Assembly (NCBI RefSeq): GCF_042676065.1
Contig: NZ_JBHTJO010000001.1
Location: 2,604,001-2,668,000 of the forward strand
DNA: 64,000 nt
Source of the DNA: Methyloligella solikamskensis
Lineage (GTDB): Bacteria > Pseudomonadota > Alphaproteobacteria > Rhizobiales > Methyloligellaceae
Direction: 5' to 3'
The first letter of the stretch is position 1, and each line of letters starts with the position of its first letter. The notes under the pieces were generated by a model. It saw only the letters and a program-made list of their open reading frames with translations, was not told where the DNA came from and ran no database searches. A program made the translations under genes and the position numbers. Positions 60,356-64,000 of the stretch are shown one piece after another.

Positions 60356-61662
60356 TGGCGAAGCAGACGACATATGCCGGCGACGGCGAATATGTGGATA
60401 GCTATTACGCATATTCAGCGAATCCCGCCCCTGAGCGGCCTCCTCTGAAGGAAGAGGTGCACGCGCAAGTGTGCGTGGTCGGCGCGGGCTATTCGGGGCT
60501 GTCTGCCGCTATCACGCTCGCCGAGAAGGGCTACCAGGTGCGTCTCCTGGAAGGCGCAAAAGTCGGCTGGGGCGCCTCGGGCCGCAATGGCGGTCAGATC
60601 GTCAACGGGCTGAACGCCGGCCTGCAATCCTTCCGGAAACGCTATGGCGAGGACACGGCGAAATTCGTCGCCAGCGTCGTGCAGGAAGGCGGCGAGATCA
60701 TCCGAGACCGGGTGAAGCGTTACGAGATCGCCTGCGACCTGAAGGACGACAACGTCTTCGCTGCGCTGAATTCGCGGCATATGCAGGAGCTCGAAGAGCG
60801 GGTCGCGGTCTGGGAGAGCTACGGGCTGCACCATCAGGAGCTGCTGTCCCGGGAGCAGATGCAGGAGTATGTGCGCTCCGACCTCTATGTGGGTGGCGTG
60901 GTCGACCGGTCCGGCGGCCACATGCATCCCCTCAACCTCGCGCTGGGCGAGGCGGCAGCCCTTGAGAGCCTCGGCGGCGTCATCCACGAGCACACCCCGG
61001 CGGTCCGCATCGACGACAGCGGCCCGAAGCCTGTCGTCATCACGCCCGACGGCAAGGTGACCTGCGATACACTGGTGCTGTGCGGGAATGCCTATCTCGG
61101 CTCCGTTGTGCCGACGCTCTCCTGGCGTGTCATGCCGGTCTCCACCCAGATCATGGCAACAAAGCCGCTGGGGGATGCGCTTGCCCACTCGCTGATCCCC
61201 TCGGACGCCTGCGTCGAGGACGTCCGCTATGTTCTGGACTACTACCGCCTATCGGCGGACAAGCGGCTCTTGTTCGGTGGCGGCACGGTCTATGGCGGCT
61301 CCGACCCGAGCGACATCAAAGCGAAGCTGATGAGCAACATGCTCAAGGTCTTTCCGCAGTTGAAGGATGTTCCGATCGATTTTGCCTGGAGCGGCAACTT
61401 CGCCCTGTCCTTCACCCGGGTGCCTCAGCTCGGCCGGCTCGGCGACAACACATATTTCGCGCAAGGTTATAGCGGCCACGGCGTGGTCGGCTCCCATCTC
61501 TTCGGGCGCATCCTTGGCGAGGCGATCGACGGGGACCGCTCGCGGTTTGACGTCTTCGCCAAAATGCCGTGGGTGCCCTTCCCCGGCGGGCGGCTCTTCC
61601 GGGTTCCCTATTCGACCGTGGGCTCCTGGTGGTATGCGCTCCGGGACAAGCTCGGAATCTGA
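60355..61662 (+). CDS. puuB: Gamma-glutamylputrescine oxidase-like FAD enzyme (PuuB-like)
   Basis: 435-residue DAO-family flavoprotein oxidising glutamylated amines to aldehydes. FAD fold VCVVGAGYSGLSAAITLAE (about 38-56), GWGASGRNGGQIVNGLN, GNAYLGSVVP and the C-terminal YFAQGYSGHGVVGSHLFG. GTG at 60355 overlaps the puuA stop (TAGTG). The frame continues upstream into puuA to 59104, but that part is a shadow, not a fusion. The C-terminus YALRDKLGI is echoed by a second, partial relative at the right edge. Confidence 0.9.
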   Translation: MAKQTTYAGDGEYVDSYYAYSANPAPERPPLKEEVHAQVCVVGAGYSGLSAAITLAEKGYQVRLLEGAKVGWGASGRNGGQIVNGLNAGLQSFRKRYGEDTAKFVASVVQEGGEIIRDRVKRYEIACDLKDDNVFAALNSRHMQELEERVAVWESYGLHHQELLSREQMQEYVRSDLYVGGVVDRSGGHMHPLNLALGEAAALESLGGVIHEHTPAVRIDDSGPKPVVITPDGKVTCDTLVLCGNAYLGSVVPTLSWRVMPVSTQIMATKPLGDALAHSLIPSDACVEDVRYVLDYYRLSADKRLLFGGGTVYGGSDPSDIKAKLMSNMLKVFPQLKDVPIDFAWSGNFALSFTRVPQLGRLGDNTYFAQGYSGHGVVGSHLFGRILGEAIDGDRSRFDVFAKMPWVPFPGGRLFRVPYSTVGSWWYALRDKLGI

Positions 61663-61781
61663 CGGGGACTTCCAGCCGCGGCATCAGGGGGGATTGTCGA
61701 GACGCCTCGCTTTCCCCAGATAGGCTGGAGCCCTTCGCCGCCAACCCATTCCGAAATACTCTGACTTATTGGATTACGCTT

Positions 61782-62492
61782 ATGAAGATCGGCATTCTGG
61801 AGACCGGACACACGCCCGACGAAATTCGGGGATCCCAGGGCGACTACGACGATCTCTTCCGTGCCTTCCTGGCGGACAAGGGGCTCGAATTCGAAACCTA
61901 TCCGGTGGTCGACGGCGTGTTTCCCGACAGCCCGAACGAGGCGGATGGCTGGCTGATCACCGGCTCCAAACATGGCGCCTATGAGGACCATCCCTGGATC
62001 CCGCCGCTGGAGGAATTCATCCGCGCGGCTTACGCGGACTCCATTCCCGTGGTCGGCATCTGCTTCGGCCATCAGATCGTGGCGCAGGCGCTGGGCGGCA
62101 AGGTCGTGAAGTTCGACGGCGGGTGGTCCGTCGGCGCGACGGAATATCATCTCAAAGGTGGCGAGGAGGCCCGGCTGATCGCCTGGCATCAGGACCAGGT
62201 CGTCGAGCTGCCGCCGGAAGCAGAGGTCGAAGGCTATTCGGAGTTCTGCCGCTATGCGGTGCTGCGCTACGGCGACAAGGCCCTGACCATCCAGCCCCAT
62301 CCGGAGTTCACGCCGACATTCTCACGGGCGCTGCTCGAGGCGCGGGGGTCGACCCTGCCCTACGACATCGCGGAGAATGCCGCGGCGAGCTTCGACCTCC
62401 CGCTCGACCGGGAAGCGTTCTCCGAACAGATCGCCGATTTCTTCCGCGCATCCGTCGACCGGCTCAAAGTGCCGGCGAACGAAGAAGGCTGA
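61782..62492 (+). CDS. Class I glutamine amidotransferase (possible glutamyl-amine hydrolase)
   Basis: 236-residue stand-alone amidotransferase. Nucleophile Cys94 in VGICFGHQI, His173 and Glu175 in QPHPEF; WLITGSKHGAYED is an N-terminal mark of the GMP-synthase-like stand-alone group. In a puu operon this position is held by PuuD, which cleaves gamma-glutamyl-GABA, so an analogous role is likely, though the sequence is nearer to YfeJ-like proteins than to PuuD. ATG at 61782, 119 bases after puuB, weak ribosome site. Confidence 0.82.
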   Translation: MKIGILETGHTPDEIRGSQGDYDDLFRAFLADKGLEFETYPVVDGVFPDSPNEADGWLITGSKHGAYEDHPWIPPLEEFIRAAYADSIPVVGICFGHQIVAQALGGKVVKFDGGWSVGATEYHLKGGEEARLIAWHQDQVVELPPEAEVEGYSEFCRYAVLRYGDKALTIQPHPEFTPTFSRALLEARGSTLPYDIAENAAASFDLPLDREAFSEQIADFFRASVDRLKVPANEEG

Positions 62493-62500
62493 GTAGCGGC

Positions 62501-63931
62501 TTACGGCATCGAGACGGCTTTGATCTCGCAGTAGTCTTCGAGGCCGAACACGCCGCCTTCGCGGCCGTTGCCCGACATCTTGTAGCCGCCGAAGGGCGAG
62601 CCGAAGCCGATATCGGTGCCGTTGATGCGCACCATGCCGGCACGCAGACGGCGCATGACTTTCTTTGCGCGCTCCGGATCGGCTGACTGGACGAAGGCGC
62701 AGAGGCCGTAGGGCGTGTCATTGGCGATTTGGATCGCCTCCTCGTCGTCACCGTATGAGATCATCACCAGGACGGGACCGAACACCTCTTCCTGGGCGAT
62801 GGTCATGTCGTTGGTGACGTCGCCGAACACGGTGGGACGCACGAAGTAACCGCGATTGAATCCGCCTGGCAGACCCGGTCCGCCGGCAAGCAGCTTGGCG
62901 CCCTCGCCCATGGCCGTCTCGATCAGTCCCTGGACCTTATCGAACTGAACCTTTGAGACGAGGGGGCCGATATGGGGTCCCCGCTCCGTGGGTTGGCCGA
63001 CTTCGAAGGTCTCCGCCATCTCGCCCGCCTTGGCCATGGCATCGGCGTACTGGCTTTCATGGACGAGCATACGGGTCGGGGCGTTGCAGCTCTGACCGGA
63101 GTTCATGAAGCATTGCGCGAGCCCCTGCTTGATAGATTTCTCCAGGTCGGCATCGTCGAGGATGACGTTGGGCGACTTGCCGCCCAGCTCCAGGGTCACG
63201 CGCTTGACGGTCTCTGCCGCATCCTTGGTGATCAGGCGGCCGGCGCGCGTGGAGCCCGTGAAGGACATCATCTGGATGTCCGGATGCTTGGAAAGCGCGG
63301 AGCCCACGGTGGGGCCGTCGCCGTTCACCAGGTTGAAGACCCCGGGAGGGACCCCGGCCTCGTCGAGAATCTCGGCGAAGAGCAGCGCGTTGAGGGGCGT
63401 CACCTCCGACGGCTTCAGGACCACGGTGCAGCCCACCGCCATAGCGGGGAAGACCTTCAGGGCGATCTGATTGATCGGCCAGTTCCACGGCGTGATCATG
63501 CCGCAGACGCCGATGGGCTCGCGGCGGATGAGATCGCCCTCGGTGTTGATGTGCTCGAACTCGAAAGCCTCCAGCGCGTCGATGGTCGCCTTGAGATGGC
63601 CGACACCGACAGCGGTCTGGGCCTTGTCGCAAAGGTCGATGGGCGCGCCGAGCTCTGAGCAGATGACGGCCGACATCTCGTCGTAGCGCCGCTCGTAGAT
63701 TTCCAGGATCTTCTTCAGAAGCGCGATGCGCTCCTCCCGGCTCGTCTCGGAAAAGGTTGCGAAGGCGCGATTGGCGGCGGCGACCGCATCGTCGACATCC
63801 TCCGCCGTCCCCATGGCGATGGTCGCGATGACTTCCTCGTTCGCCGGGTTGATGACGTCTTCCGTCGTGCCGCCCTTAGGCGAGACCCAGGCGCCGTCGA
63901 TATAGAACTTGTCGGTCTTGAGATCGGTCAT
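62501..63931 (-). CDS. Aldehyde dehydrogenase
   Basis: 476-residue NAD(P)-dependent aldehyde dehydrogenase. Catalytic Cys282 in SGQSCNAPTR, Glu248 in LELGGKS, Asn150 in TPWNWP, cofactor loop FTGSTRAG and EEVFGPVL. In this setting it may oxidise a gamma-glutamyl-aminobutyraldehyde (PuuC role), but substrate is not fixed by sequence. ATG at 63931, 32 bases after the end of a PuuB-like gene on the same strand, so the two probably form an operon; convergent with the amidotransferase gene. Confidence 0.92.
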   Translation of the reverse strand: MTDLKTDKFYIDGAWVSPKGGTTEDVINPANEEVIATIAMGTAEDVDDAVAAANRAFATFSETSREERIALLKKILEIYERRYDEMSAVICSELGAPIDLCDKAQTAVGVGHLKATIDALEAFEFEHINTEGDLIRREPIGVCGMITPWNWPINQIALKVFPAMAVGCTVVLKPSEVTPLNALLFAEILDEAGVPPGVFNLVNGDGPTVGSALSKHPDIQMMSFTGSTRAGRLITKDAAETVKRVTLELGGKSPNVILDDADLEKSIKQGLAQCFMNSGQSCNAPTRMLVHESQYADAMAKAGEMAETFEVGQPTERGPHIGPLVSKVQFDKVQGLIETAMGEGAKLLAGGPGLPGGFNRGYFVRPTVFGDVTNDMTIAQEEVFGPVLVMISYGDDEEAIQIANDTPYGLCAFVQSADPERAKKVMRRLRAGMVRINGTDIGFGSPFGGYKMSGNGREGGVFGLEDYCEIKAVSMP

Positions 63932-63963
63932 AAAGCTATAGCGCTCCCGGAGAGGAGCGCCTC

Positions 63964-64000
63964 CTAGAGTTTGTCGCGCAGGGAGTACCAAGTCATGGCG
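63964..64000 (-). CDS. C-terminal tip of a second PuuB-like oxidoreductase (partial)
   Basis: The last 37 bases read on the minus strand as AMTWYSLRDKL then TAG. This resembles the C-terminus of the PuuB-like enzyme at 61662 (WWYALRDKLGI), so a paralogous FAD oxidase gene most likely runs in from beyond the window. Only 11 residues are visible, hence the modest confidence. Confidence 0.5.
   Translation of the reverse strand, partial: AMTWYSLRDKL

Noticed and set aside
59104..61662. Apparent 852-residue fusion reading through puuA into the PuuB-like gene
   Set aside because: The first ~417 codons are an out-of-frame shadow of the glutamine-synthetase-like gene; the real oxidase starts at GTG 60355.
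1..64000. CRISPR arrays, tRNA/rRNA genes, insertion sequences, integrases or prophage
   Set aside because: No regularly spaced repeats, no cloverleaf or CCA-ended candidate, and no transposase-, integrase- or phage-like protein was found.

Overview
The window is GC-rich, densely packed DNA from an alphaproteobacterium, possibly Hyphomicrobiales or a related order. The placement rests on gene content: an RpoE/ChrR pair, RpoE-type -35 elements (TGATCC) and alphaproteobacterial metabolic clusters. It looks chromosomal. I see no tRNA, rRNA, CRISPR array, insertion sequence, integrase or phage gene. About 57 protein genes are supported, two of them cut by the window edges. Start codons are often GTG or TTG, and stop/start overlaps are common.

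Layout. 1-7.9 kb: central carbon and stress genes (phosphoketolase, SpoIIAA-like protein, trehalose synthase TreT, a GalT-like enzyme; transaldolase and a P-type cation ATPase on the other strand). 8.0-16.3 kb: an envelope protein, then a singlet-oxygen type sigma/anti-sigma pair (rpoE-chrR) in a block of lipid-modification genes (two CFA-synthase-like methyltransferases, DUF1295, DUF1365, DUF2177, an FAD enzyme). Two back-to-back RpoE-type promoters fire from one short intergenic region. 16.5-24.6 kb: amidotransferase, MFS transporter, type I secretion ABC/HlyD pair, acyl-CoA ligase, two small GlsB-like membrane proteins. 24.8-30.5 kb: membrane phosphatase/nuclease, Crp/Fnr regulator, exported HAD enzyme and arylsulfatase, methyltransferase.

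30.6-35.2 kb: a complete phosphite-oxidation operon ptxABCDE (ABC importer, NAD phosphite dehydrogenase, LysR regulator) behind a PhoB-box array with 11-bp periodicity. 35.2-43 kb: flavin reductase, a small Met/Lys-rich exported protein, a phosphodiester glycosidase overlapping a GH25 lysozyme, an orphan flavin-dependent halogenase, an SH3 protein, and an OprB-like porin with a Fur/Mur-like palindrome upstream.

43-46 kb: CHAD protein, a CaCA-family exchanger with one degenerate half, GluQRS. 46-55 kb: a ferric-siderophore uptake island (DUF2218, periplasmic esterase, TonB receptor; divergently AraC regulator, binding protein, two permeases, ATPase). Together these suggest a Cee/CeuE-like route: outer-membrane import, periplasmic trilactone cleavage, then binding of a linear catecholate by a protein with the His/Tyr pair. 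55-64 kb: LOG protein, agmatine deiminase, a beta-barrel protein, and a polyamine region (GntR regulator, PuuA-like ligase, PuuB-like oxidase, amidotransferase; on the other strand an aldehyde dehydrogenase preceded by the tail of a second PuuB-like oxidase).
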